Source of the DNA: UBA6623 sp965226435
GTDB lineage: Bacteria; Acidobacteriota; Terriglobia; Bryobacterales; UBA6623
Direction: 5' to 3'
Length of the DNA stretch: 64,000 bases
NCBI GenBank assembly: GCA_965226435.1
Contig: CBDDCY010000010.1
Span: 372,001-436,000 of the forward strand
Part shown: piece after piece, positions 17,044-24,792 of the stretch
How positions within the stretch are numbered: the first letter of the stretch is position 1
How the letters are laid out: each line of letters begins with the position of its first letter
The notes under the pieces: model-generated
Database searches by the model: none
Seen by the model: only the letters and a program-made list of their open reading frames with translations
Told to the model about the DNA's origin: nothing
Translations under genes and position numbers: made by a program

Positions 17044-18115
17044 GGGATGTCGACACGTCTCGGCTAGCGCGGAATCCGTCCTCGGTGGGTTGTTCAGCGG
17101 CGAGTGCCAGCGCCTCGCGAACGACCATTTCTACATCCACGCCCGTCATGCAAGGATGATCGATCGGACACTCCCTCAGCAAGCATGGGCTGCAGTCGAC
17201 GTCATGCCGTACCACCCGCGCCGACCGCGATACCGGTCCGGTGCCAATGTGGTCCGTCGCGCCGAACACCGCGACCGTTGGCACTCCCAACGCCGCCGCG
17301 ACGTGCATCGGCCCCGAGTCGTTGGTCAAATACACCGTGCACGCCGCCGCCAGTTCGAGAAACTCGGCTAGGGTCGTTTTGCCGGCCAGGCTGTGGGCTC
17401 GCGGCCCGCTCAACTCGGCCACCCGCTCGCCAAGCGCGGCCTCGCCCGCCGTCCCGAAAACGACGACGCCGGCATCGAGTTCCCTCGACAGCCGCGCGGC
17501 CGCCTCCGCGAACCGTTCCGGCAGCCAGCGCTTCGCCCCCCCGAACGCCGCGCCGGGGCTCACGCCGATCCAGCGCTCTTCCTCGAAGCCTCGTCGCCTC
17601 CATTGGGCTCGGCCGTCGGCGGCAAGCGCCGGCGCCGCCGACAAGCGAATGTCGGGACACGCCGGAAGCTCCTCGATGATCCCCGCTCGTCGCAGCAGCT
17701 CGAGATAGTAGAAACGCTCATGCCGCGGGACCTCCCCGTGCTTGGGAACCGCGATCGCGTCCGTCAATAGAGCCGAGCGTCCGTCCCGCGCATACCCGAT
17801 ACGGCGCGGAATCCGCCCCAGCCACACCGTCAAGGCCGCGTCGAAGGCATTCTGTAGCAGAATCGCCTCATCGTAATTCCCGCGCCGAAGCTCGCCTCCC
17901 AACCGCCACTTTCCCGCAAACCCGCCGTGCCGTGCGGTGTTTTCATACGCCATGACCTCGTCGCAAAAATCCTCGCGAGCATAGAGATCCGCCAACCACG
18001 GGCGCGTCAGCAGCGTGATTTCGGCGTCCGCATAAACACGGCGGATCTCGCGCAGCGCCGGGATCGACATCACCGCGTCACCGAGCCAGTTCGTGGTTCG
18101 GACGAGAATTTTCAT
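17018..18115 (-). CDS. waaF: Lipopolysaccharide heptosyltransferase II (GT9)
   Basis: 365 residues. The start MKILVRTTNWLGDAVMSIPAL is diagnostic of WaaF. Other motifs are GVSPGAAFGGAKRWLPERFA and YLTNDSGPMHVAAALGVPTVAVFG, with CSPCLLRECPIDHPCM near the C-terminus. It transfers the second heptose to the LPS inner core. Its ATG overlaps the stop of the preceding waaA-lpxK gene (ATGA), and it overlaps the next gene by 26 bp, so translation is coupled. Confidence 0.93.
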   Translation of the reverse strand: MKILVRTTNWLGDAVMSIPALREIRRVYADAEITLLTRPWLADLYAREDFCDEVMAYENTARHGGFAGKWRLGGELRRGNYDEAILLQNAFDAALTVWLGRIPRRIGYARDGRSALLTDAIAVPKHGEVPRHERFYYLELLRRAGIIEELPACPDIRLSAAPALAADGRAQWRRRGFEEERWIGVSPGAAFGGAKRWLPERFAEAAARLSRELDAGVVVFGTAGEAALGERVAELSGPRAHSLAGKTTLAEFLELAAACTVYLTNDSGPMHVAAALGVPTVAVFGATDHIGTGPVSRSARVVRHDVDCSPCLLRECPIDHPCMTGVDVEMVVREALALAAEQPTEDGFRASRDVSTSHGYSRENR

Positions 18116-20562
18116 GCCGCTTCTCGCCGCCTCACCGCTTCAACGATCCTCCCAACCAGCGCGTCGCCGTTCTCGACTTTCATATCAATCCCGAGCCACG
18201 CCAACGGCACCGCTCCAAAGAGTCGAGCCGCGACGGCCTCGACGCCCTCTTCTTCAACAACAGACCTCTCCACAGCGTGGCATAGGTTGACCAGGTCTTT
18301 CTCGGTCGTCACGACCAGTTGCGCCTTGCCGTTCCAAGCGGCTCCCAGAATGGTTTCCACGTCCGCGGCCGTGTAGCGATGGTGGTCACGAAAGTCTAAA
18401 CACGCGGTCAGCATTGCTCCCGAGTCTTCGAGCAATCGAAAAAACGCTTCGGGATTCCCGAGGCCGGCGAAGGCGAGAACCCGTCGCCGGGCGAGGTTCT
18501 CCATCGGCAGTTGCCTGCCGCCATGAACCTCCCAAAGACCCGCTGTTTCGATGCGCGACCGGTAGATCGGCGCCGACGGGTTCCACTGCCGCAAGCACTC
18601 TTCGACAGCGCTGTAGTCGCGATCGGCTTCGGTGCGAGTGAGCAGGAAGGCCGAGGCCCGAGCCAGGCCCGACAGCGGTTCCCGCAAGCGACCCAGGGGA
18701 AGCACTTCCCCGCCCCCGAAAGGATCGTCGGCATCGATCAGCACGAGGTCGAAATCACGGCGGAGTCGAAAGTGCTGAAAGCCGTCGTCAAGCACGAATG
18801 CTTCCGGTCGAACCGCGTACGGGATCGGAGCGACACACTCCATGCGGCGACCGATGCGATAGCGATTCGCCCCGATGCCGAGTGGAATCGCAATTTCACG
18901 GCGACGAAACCGCTGCAGCATCAATTGCGCCTCGTCCCCGCCCACAAACGGCGAAAGCATTTCACCCGCCTCGACGACGGTTTCCGGCTCCGGATCGGCC
19001 CGACGATACCCCCGCGTCAAGACAGCCGGACGCACCCCGGCGGCGTGAAGTTCCTCGACCAGCCACGTGACAGTAGGGGTCTTGCCCGTGCCGCCGACGG
19101 TGATGTTGCCCACGCAGAGCGTAAACGTATCGAGCCGTCGCTGCTTGCGGTAACCCTTCCTATACACCGCTTGGTGGGCTAGGGCGCCCGCCTTCCAGAG
19201 GGCTGTGGGGAGGCACAAAGCCGCCGCTTTCAGACCTCTCTCGGGCGCGGGAAGCGGGAGCGAGCGATACAGCCGCTCGGCCTCACCCACCGCGCGATCC
19301 GCCGCGCCGCGTTGTTTCTCGGCCGCCTCTCGCGCCCGCGCGCCAAGCTCCGCGGCCTTATGAGGATCAGCCAAGACCTGCTCAAAGGCCCCGGCCAGTT
19401 CGTCGGCCTTATTAACTTGGACAATCGCCCCGTCGCGCAACATCCGATCCGCCACGTCTCGAAAGTTCTGCATGTGCGGCCCAACCACAACCGGACGTCC
19501 CTGAACAGCCGGCTCGAGGATGTTATGCCCGCCCCAACCGTTCAACGAGCCGCCGACAAAGACGAGGTCCGCGCGCGAGTAGAGCGAAGCCAGTTCACCC
19601 ACGCTGTCGAGTAGAAAGACCGAAGGCAACGCGGCCCGAGCCCGCTCACCCACGCCAAGCTTGGACCGTCGCACCAGCGGCAGCCCGCAAGCTTCAACCG
19701 CCTCCGCCGCCTCGGCAAAGCGGCTCGGGTGCCGCGGCGCGATCACCAGCAGCGCCCGCGGCCGGTTTTGCGCGATCTCCCGAAAAGCCTCCACGACCGG
19801 ACCTTCCTCGGTTTCCCGAGTACTTCCCGCCACCAAAATCGGGCTCGCGTCAAGCTGGTCTAGAAATCGCTCGATGTCGGCCGGCAACGCCGCATCGCTC
19901 ACGCTGAAATCGTACTTGAGGTTCCCGCCCACAGAGACGTTTGCCCGCGGCGCCCCGGCCGCGAGAAAGCGTTCACGGTCCTGCTCCGACTGAACCAAAA
20001 TCCGGTCAACTTCGCCGAGAACCGCGCCAAAGAACCAAGAACAGCTCGCGTAGCGAGGCGCCGAGCGGTCCGACATTCTTCCGTTCACCATCATCAGGCC
20101 GGCCCCATGCCGCTTCGCGAGACGGAAAAAGTTCGGCCAGATTTCCGTTTCGGAGACGATCACCAGCCGCGGCCGAATGGTTTCAAAGACTCGCCGCAAG
20201 GCAAATGGAAGATCAAGAGGCAGGTAGAAAACGCCGTCAAGCAACGCCGAGAGCTTTTCTTCGGCCACCTGCCGGCCCTCGGGCGTCGTCGTACTCAAAT
20301 AGAGCGCGACCCCCGGGAAGCTTGCCCGCAAGCGTCCGAGCAGCGATTCGGCCGAGGTTGTTTCACCCACCGACACGGCGTGCAACCAAATCGCATCCCG
20401 GCGGGTCTGTCGGCCCGTCTGTTGACATGACGCCGGTAAGCGCCCCAGCCGTTCCCATAGCTCCTTCCCGCGAATTCCACGAAACCAAGATCGCGCCAGA
20501 GCGTAAGGAAACAGTAAGGGCGACAGAATCGCGAGCAAAAGGTTGTAGACGAAATACGCCAA
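18112..20562 (-). CDS. Fused Kdo transferase (WaaA/KdtA) - tetraacyldisaccharide 4'-kinase (LpxK)
   Basis: One open frame of 816 residues holds two consecutive lipid A enzymes. Residues ~1-435 are a GT30 Kdo transferase: membrane-anchoring N-terminus, HAVSVGE with the catalytic Glu (~67), VSETEIWPNF and GGSLNGWGGHNILEP. Residues ~440-816 are LpxK: KGYRKQRR, the P-loop GGTGKT (~490-495), RGYRR, FVLDDGFQHF and TTEKDLVNL. Both act at the cytoplasmic face of the inner membrane on consecutive steps: LpxK phosphorylates the disaccharide, then WaaA adds Kdo. The TTG at 20562 is the likely start, because the frame upstream of it is not KdtA-like. No stop, frameshift or internal start is evident at the join. 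Confidence 0.88.
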   Translation of the reverse strand: MAYFVYNLLLAILSPLLFPYALARSWFRGIRGKELWERLGRLPASCQQTGRQTRRDAIWLHAVSVGETTSAESLLGRLRASFPGVALYLSTTTPEGRQVAEEKLSALLDGVFYLPLDLPFALRRVFETIRPRLVIVSETEIWPNFFRLAKRHGAGLMMVNGRMSDRSAPRYASCSWFFGAVLGEVDRILVQSEQDRERFLAAGAPRANVSVGGNLKYDFSVSDAALPADIERFLDQLDASPILVAGSTRETEEGPVVEAFREIAQNRPRALLVIAPRHPSRFAEAAEAVEACGLPLVRRSKLGVGERARAALPSVFLLDSVGELASLYSRADLVFVGGSLNGWGGHNILEPAVQGRPVVVGPHMQNFRDVADRMLRDGAIVQVNKADELAGAFEQVLADPHKAAELGARAREAAEKQRGAADRAVGEAERLYRSLPLPAPERGLKAAALCLPTALWKAGALAHQAVYRKGYRKQRRLDTFTLCVGNITVGGTGKTPTVTWLVEELHAAGVRPAVLTRGYRRADPEPETVVEAGEMLSPFVGGDEAQLMLQRFRRREIAIPLGIGANRYRIGRRMECVAPIPYAVRPEAFVLDDGFQHFRLRRDFDLVLIDADDPFGGGEVLPLGRLREPLSGLARASAFLLTRTEADRDYSAVEECLRQWNPSAPIYRSRIETAGLWEVHGGRQLPMENLARRRVLAFAGLGNPEAFFRLLEDSGAMLTACLDFRDHHRYTAADVETILGAAWNGKAQLVVTTEKDLVNLCHAVERSVVEEEGVEAVAARLFGAVPLAWLGIDMKVENGDALVGRIVEAVRRREAA

Positions 20563-20616
20563 GTCCGCCGTGTCTCTTTCCGTTCGCCGTGAGTCTTTAT
20601 GGGAACATACAACTAT

Positions 20617-21231
20617 ATGCCAAGGTTGCTGATTGCGGTCCTCATCGTCGCCTTCGCGGGACTTTCCGCTTCGGCCAAGGACGTCTTTCGCGTGAAGCCG
20701 GCGAACAAATATTCGGCCAAGCAGAAACAGGGCGAAGTGATTCTCGCCGTGAAACCCTACCGCTCCCAAAAGGAAATGAAGACGGCATTCGGCAAGGCCA
20801 AGCCCTACAAGTTCGGCGTGCTGCCGATCTTGGTTGTCCTTTACAACGGATCAGACCACGCTCTGGGCTTGAAAGATCTGAAGGTTCGCTTCATTACGGC
20901 CGACCGTGAAGGTCTCGAGCCGTTGACCGAACAAGACTTGACTTACTTCCAGCCGAACACGAAACCGAAAGAGCGCCCCGCCTACCTGCCGCCCATCCCC
21001 GGGCTCGGCCGAGGCGGGCTTAAGAAAGGCCCCCTCGCGAAACCGGAGATCGCGCGACTCGCTTTCAAGGCCCCGATCGTCCCTCCACAAAGCGCCGTCA
21101 GCGGGTTTTTTTACTACATGACCGGCCGCGAACCCGACCCGATTCCCGGAGCATCGGTTTATCTCTCCGGCGCGCGGGATCTGACAACCGGACAAGAGCT
21201 TTTCTACTTCGAGATCGAACTCAAAAAGTAG
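20617..21231 (+). CDS. Secreted protein of unknown function
   Basis: 204 residues. A signal peptide (MPRLLIAVLIVAFAGLSASA) is followed by a basic beta-rich domain with VILAVKPY, LPILVVLYNGSDHALGLKDLKVRF and a Pro/Gly-rich linker, ending GQELFYFEIELKK. It has the look of a periplasmic beta-sandwich but I do not recognise the family. Divergent from the waaA-lpxK operon across only 54 bp, so promoters must overlap; it could be co-regulated with LPS synthesis. Confidence 0.65.
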   Translation: MPRLLIAVLIVAFAGLSASAKDVFRVKPANKYSAKQKQGEVILAVKPYRSQKEMKTAFGKAKPYKFGVLPILVVLYNGSDHALGLKDLKVRFITADREGLEPLTEQDLTYFQPNTKPKERPAYLPPIPGLGRGGLKKGPLAKPEIARLAFKAPIVPPQSAVSGFFYYMTGREPDPIPGASVYLSGARDLTTGQELFYFEIELKK

Positions 21232-21244
21232 ATCGCACGAAACA

Positions 21245-21270
21245 GAGGCGTGGACTTCCGCCCACGCCTC
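21245..21270. terminator. Hairpin between convergent genes
   Basis: GAGGCGTGG (21245-21253) pairs with CCACGCCTC (21262-21270) over an 8-base loop. It lies 13 bp after the secreted-protein stop and 30 bp beyond the aroF stop. There is no T-tract, so termination efficiency is uncertain. Confidence 0.5.
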
Positions 21271-21300
21271 CGCTACGAGCTTGCATCGAGCCGTAAGAAA

Positions 21301-22338
21301 CTACGCCGGAGCCATCTCGCTGACTCGCGACGCCTTCCACAGCTCGAGATACGGCGCAAGGTCTTTCATCAAGCTGTCGAACTCGGCAAACGTCAGCGAT
21401 TGCTCACCGTCGCTCCAAGCGTTTTGCGGGTCCGGGTGAACCTCGACCATAATGCCGTCGGCGCCCACGGCAACCGAGGCGCGAGCCAGCGGCGGAATCA
21501 AATGCCGCTTGCCGGCCGCGTGGGCCGGATCGAGAATCACCGGCAGATGGGTCAACTCGTTCAAGACCGGCACCGCGCTGATGTCCATCGTGTTGCGAGT
21601 CGCCGTCTCGAAGGTGCGGATGCCCCGCTCGCACAGCAGCACGTTCGGGTTCCCTTCCGACACGATGTATTCGGCCGAAAGCAGCAACTCCTTGATCGTC
21701 GAGCTAAGCCCCCGCTTGAGCATTACCGGCCGATTCACACGCCCCACGGCCTTGAGCAAGGGGTAGTTCTGAACGTTGCGCGCGCCGATCTGCAGGATGT
21801 CGGTGTAATCGGCCACCAGGTCCACGTTGACGACCGTCATCACCTCGGTGATGATCGCCAGTCCGCTCGCGTCGCCGGCCTTGCGCAGCAATTTCAGCCC
21901 TTCTTCCTCGAGGCCCTGGAAGCTGTAGGGCGAGCTGCGCGGCTTGTAGGCGCCCCCGCGAAGAAGGTTGCCGCCCGCCGCGGCAACGGCTTCGGCGGTG
22001 GCCATGATTTGGCCTTCGGTCTCCACCGAGCAGGGACCCGCCATCACGGCGAAATCCTCGCCCCCGATGTTCACCCCCCCAACAGAGATCTCCGTCTTCT
22101 CCGGCTTGAATTGCTTGCTGACAAATTTGTAGGGAACCGAGATCGGCACGGCGCTTTCCACCCCCTCGCAGGCCCGCAATGATTCTAAACAATGTGTCAC
22201 GTCTCCCACCCCCACGGCCGCGATTACCACGCGCTCCGTTCCTTGAATCGAATGGACCTTGAACCCAAACTCGTCGATTCGTTTACAAACCTGGTCGGCT
22301 TGCTCTTTGCCGGCGCCGAGCTTCATCGAAATGATCAT
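21301..22338 (-). CDS. aroF: 3-deoxy-7-phosphoheptulonate synthase (DAHP synthase)
   Basis: 345 residues. An N-terminal ferredoxin-like regulatory domain (about 1-70) precedes the TIM-barrel DAHP synthase domain, with AGPCSVE, GGAYKPRSSPYSFQG, LQIGARNVQNYPLL, LKRG and DPAHAAGKRHLIPPLA. This is the short type-I beta form found in Bacillus and Thermotoga relatives. It condenses PEP and erythrose 4-phosphate, the first shikimate step. It stands alone on the minus strand and is preceded by a leader peptide and an attenuator (22386-22501), so expression is probably controlled by charged aromatic tRNAs. Confidence 0.96.
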   Translation of the reverse strand: MIISMKLGAGKEQADQVCKRIDEFGFKVHSIQGTERVVIAAVGVGDVTHCLESLRACEGVESAVPISVPYKFVSKQFKPEKTEISVGGVNIGGEDFAVMAGPCSVETEGQIMATAEAVAAAGGNLLRGGAYKPRSSPYSFQGLEEEGLKLLRKAGDASGLAIITEVMTVVNVDLVADYTDILQIGARNVQNYPLLKAVGRVNRPVMLKRGLSSTIKELLLSAEYIVSEGNPNVLLCERGIRTFETATRNTMDISAVPVLNELTHLPVILDPAHAAGKRHLIPPLARASVAVGADGIMVEVHPDPQNAWSDGEQSLTFAEFDSLMKDLAPYLELWKASRVSEMAPA

Positions 22339-22385
22339 GATTACCTGTCAACCCTTTGTGCCCCCGAAAGCGCCGGGAGCAAACG

Positions 22386-22462
22386 AAAAAACCCACTCCG
22401 CAGAGTGGGGCTTGAGACAATTCCGAGTCCAACCAACGCCACTCTACGGGTCACGGACCCGT
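22386..22462 (-). promoter_or_regulatory. Transcription attenuator of aroF (alternative hairpins)
   Basis: Read on the minus strand, three overlapping hairpins can form. Segments 1:2: ACGGGT/ACCCGT (22462-22446). Segments 2:3, the antiterminator: CCGTAGAGTGG (22449-22439) with CCACTCTGCGG (22408-22398), 11 bp including one G-U. Segments 3:4, the terminator: CCCACTC/GAGTGGG (22409-22392), followed by six T (22391-22386). Structure 2:3 excludes both 1:2 and 3:4. The leader peptide ends inside the 1:2 hairpin. This is the classical ribosome-stalling attenuation layout. Confidence 0.8.
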
Positions 22463-22501
22463 AAATCGAAACCAACGAAAATAGGCTTGGCGGACTCTCA
22501 T
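22451..22501 (-). CDS. Aromatic leader peptide of aroF
   Basis: A 16-codon frame, MRVRQAYFRWFRFTGP, starting at ATG 22501 and ending with TGA at 22453-22451. Five of codons 7-13 specify Tyr, Phe, Trp, Phe and Phe. The stop lies in the loop of the first hairpin of the attenuator. Stalling at the aromatic codons would free segment 2 to form the antiterminator. The Shine-Dalgarno is weak, which is common if the transcript starts close to the ATG. Confidence 0.75.
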   Translation of the reverse strand: MRVRQAYFRWFRFTGP

Positions 22502-22512
22502 CGCAACAGTAT

Positions 22513-22542
22513 TTTGTACCATGACCGGGGACCGCTTGTAAA
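22513..22542 (-). promoter_or_regulatory. Promoter of the aroF leader transcript
   Basis: On the minus strand TTTACA (22542-22537) and TACAAA (22518-22513) are separated by 18 bp. The start would fall about 22506, a few bases before the leader ATG, which fits an attenuator transcript. Confidence 0.5.
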
Positions 22543-22666
22543 GTCCTTTTGTGCGGCGACGCACAGTTTCCCGCACCGAAGAGGCGCGCACAGTCGCGGC
22601 CGCGGCCAAGGCGAGGTAGAGTCCCCAAGTCTCTGATCTCCTATACTGAAAATTGGAGGGAAATTC

Positions 22667-22972
22667 ATGGCTAACGACAATGGCGCCGCGAATCTGGCTT
22701 GGTTTTTGACGGGGGCCGCCCTAGGCGCGGCAACGGCCTTGCTGCTCGCCCCACAGACCGGCGACGAAACACGCGAATATCTGCGGAAAAGAGCAGAAGA
22801 CGGACGGGGTCAACTTGGACGCTCGGGCCGCGAGGCTTTGGACCGCGGCCGCGAACTCTATGATCGAGGGAAAGAGCTCGCCGATGACGCGGCGGAGATC
22901 TTCGAAAAGGGGCGCAAGACGGTCAAGAAAGTGCGCGGCAAAGAGGAAGCTTCCGAAACCGCCTCCGGCTGA
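22667..22972 (+). CDS. YtxH-domain protein
   Basis: 101 residues. One N-terminal transmembrane helix (LAWFLTGAALGAATALLLAP) is followed by TGDETREYLRKRAEDG and a charged, repeat-like helical tail with RGRELYDRGKELADDAAE. This is the YtxH pattern of small stress-associated membrane proteins of unknown mechanism. GGAGGG lies 6 bp before ATG 22667. Followed by a strong bidirectional terminator shared with the convergent dksA-like gene. Confidence 0.85.
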   Translation: MANDNGAANLAWFLTGAALGAATALLLAPQTGDETREYLRKRAEDGRGQLGRSGREALDRGRELYDRGKELADDAAEIFEKGRKTVKKVRGKEEASETASG

Positions 22973-23097
22973 GCGAACTGAAACACCTCTGGTTCAGGCG
23001 CCGACGCGAGTCTTCCGCCGCCTATCGGGATGGCCGGTCGCGTTCGCGGCTGACAACCCCGCAATCGATCGCGCCGCGAACCACCTCGAAAGACAAT

Positions 23098-23126
23098 AAG
23101 GCCCGGGTACGCCACCCGGGCCTTTT
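23098..23126. terminator. Bidirectional rho-independent terminator
   Basis: AAGGCCCGGG (23098-23107) pairs with CCCGGGCCTT (23115-23124) around TACGCCA and is followed by TTTT. It serves the YtxH gene (plus strand) and, with its A-run on the other side, the convergent DksA/TraR gene. Confidence 0.85.
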
Positions 23127-23148
23127 CACTGTTCCCAAGACCGCGCGC

Positions 23149-23553
23149 TTAGCGCATTGGCCGGCGCAGTGGCGAGTCGTCTTCATTCGCCGACAGCTCT
23201 TCCTGGCAGGAGACGCAGTATTTAGTCCAGGTCACGGCTTCCAAACGCTTCATCGAGATTGGCTCCTCGCATTCGAGGCATGTTCCGTATTCGCCGGCCT
23301 CGATGCGCTCGACGGCCTCCTCGACTTCGCGCAGGAGCATCACATCGATGTTGTTGCGGTTGAGAAAAATCCATTCCTCATGACTCTGGCCCGGCAATTC
23401 CTCAAGGTTCAGCGGCTCGCCGCCGTGGGCCAGTGTCTTCGCCGCCGCCGATGACTGTAGATTATCGCGAAGCTCTGCTGCCTTGGCGTCGAGGAGCTTC
23501 CAGAAGCGGTTGGTCTGCCCTTTCGTGAGAGCTTTGGTCAATGTACTCGGCAT
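23149..23553 (-). CDS. DksA/TraR-family zinc-finger protein
   Basis: 134 residues. A coiled-coil N-terminal half (about 15-85) is followed by the C4 zinc finger CLEC (C92, C95) ... CVSC (C113, C116). GEYGTCLECEEPIS and TKYCVSCQEEL match the family. DksA-type proteins bind in the RNA polymerase secondary channel and potentiate ppGpp responses. The coiled-coil tip lacks a clear DxxDxA, so a DksA-like rather than true DksA activity is possible. Confidence 0.85.
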   Translation of the reverse strand: MPSTLTKALTKGQTNRFWKLLDAKAAELRDNLQSSAAAKTLAHGGEPLNLEELPGQSHEEWIFLNRNNIDVMLLREVEEAVERIEAGEYGTCLECEEPISMKRLEAVTWTKYCVSCQEELSANEDDSPLRRPMR

Positions 23554-24092
23554 GATTCACCTTCCGTTCTTGAACTGAGGCTGTCTTCCTCGGCTATCGA
23601 AATAGCAGTCGGCCTGACGACTTCTGTCTATATCGTCGCCTTGGCCCGGCATTGTTAGACTCCTCTCGACAGGAATCCGTTTCACAAACGGGCACCGGCC
23701 ACACGAAGTTTCTCCGTGCAAGGATCGACGTTAATTTTTAACCGGCCGAGTGGCGGTACTCAACCGTGAGCGGGCGGAATCGTTCGAGCCGTGCGATGAG
23801 AGCCGTTCACCGTTGTCAACCCAGGCTCCCAAATCATCTTGAACCAAATATGTATCAAGATTATACGGAGCCGGAAGGCTGTTGGCAACAAAAAAATTCG
23901 ACAAAATCGTCAACCCACACCCAGTCATGAGCCCAACGCGGGGTCTGTCGGCGGCTGTATCAACCGCAATAGCCGCCGTTTGCCCTGGTCGAGAGTCGAC
24001 TGGCTCCCAACCAGTCTCGGTTCGGGCACGCCATATCGATTCGCCGATTTCGCTGTTCGGAGCCCGGCGGGCAATACTGAGAACAGTTGTTC

Positions 24093-24411
24093 ATGCCGAG
24101 TTCCCCTCAAACAACCAGCCCGACGGACGAGTTCAGCCGCGCCATGGCACGGTTTCTCGAAGCCTGCCCGGAATACGCCAACACGGCCGATCTCGATCGC
24201 CGCCGCGCCTCGTGACTATCCCTCGCTTGACCGCGAAGACCATGTTTACCTCGACTACACCGGGGGCGGACTATACGCGCTCGACCAAATCCGCCGCCAC
24301 CACGAGGTTCTCAACAGCGGTCTATTCGGAAACCCACACTCCGGTAACCCCACCTCAACCGCGTCGTCCGAAAAAGTCGAAAGCGCCCGCGCCGCCGTCC
24401 TCAAGGCTTCT
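24093..24411 (+). pseudogene. N-terminal remnant of a class V aminotransferase (cysteine desulfurase-like)
   Basis: ATG 24093 opens a frame with FSRAMARFLEACPEYANTAD that stops at 24213. Shifting by one base continues DYPSLDREDHVYLDYTGGGLYA, then FGNPHSGNPTSTAS and VESARAAVLKAS. This is the N-terminus of class V PLP enzymes resembling Moco sulfurase (YLDYTGAGLYA, NPHSxNPTS). The homology ends at about 24411, where a composite palindromic repeat begins; the catalytic lysine region is missing. The rest of the dksA-to-glycosyltransferase space (23554-24092) shows no gene. Confidence 0.75.
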
Positions 24412-24429
24412 TGGAATGAGAGGAACTGA

Positions 24430-24728
24430 CCTGAAACTTCAAATTTCGTGCTACCCGGAGATTCACAACTGCTACCAATAGATTGGACTTTCACCCACCC
24501 GAGCCGCGCCGCCGTGCGGCGCGGTCCCCCGCGAGCCGCTCGCCCGGTTTCCGGCTTCAACGAGCCGCCGCGAGCCCCGGTAGCGACCGGCACTCTTGCC
24601 GGTCCCAGCCCACGGTTGAGACAAGCTCTCAGCTTGTCTCTCGATCTTCTAAACTGACATCCAACGGCGCGCCGGTTCCCAGCGGGGTAGGTCTCCAGGC
24701 CTGCCCATTCCTCAACCCGCCCAATTAA
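24430..24728 (+). repeat. Composite palindromic repeat, modules M5-M2-M3-M4
   Basis: M5 (from 24430) contains GCCGCGCCGCCGTGCGGCGC. M2 (24578-24605) is GTAGCGACCGGCACTCTTGC plus CGGTCC. M3 is GAGACAAGCTCTCAGCTTGT plus CTC. M4 (to 24728) is GGGGCAGGTCTCCAGGCCTG plus CC. Each module is a hairpin. The same modules recur at 33729-33930, 34700-35205, 46121-46671 and, inverted, 51220-51495, in consistent relative order. Confidence 0.8.
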
Positions 24729-24792
24729 AGTTTCAGGCTAAGCGAGTGCGACACAGACCCAATAAGTCGACACGCCGCCGAGGCGGCGCCTG

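Noticed and set aside
22386..22501. aroF leader considered as a T-box riboswitch
   Set aside because: No T-box consensus (AGGGTGGNACCGCG) or specifier stem was found; the leader peptide and three-hairpin logic explain the region better.
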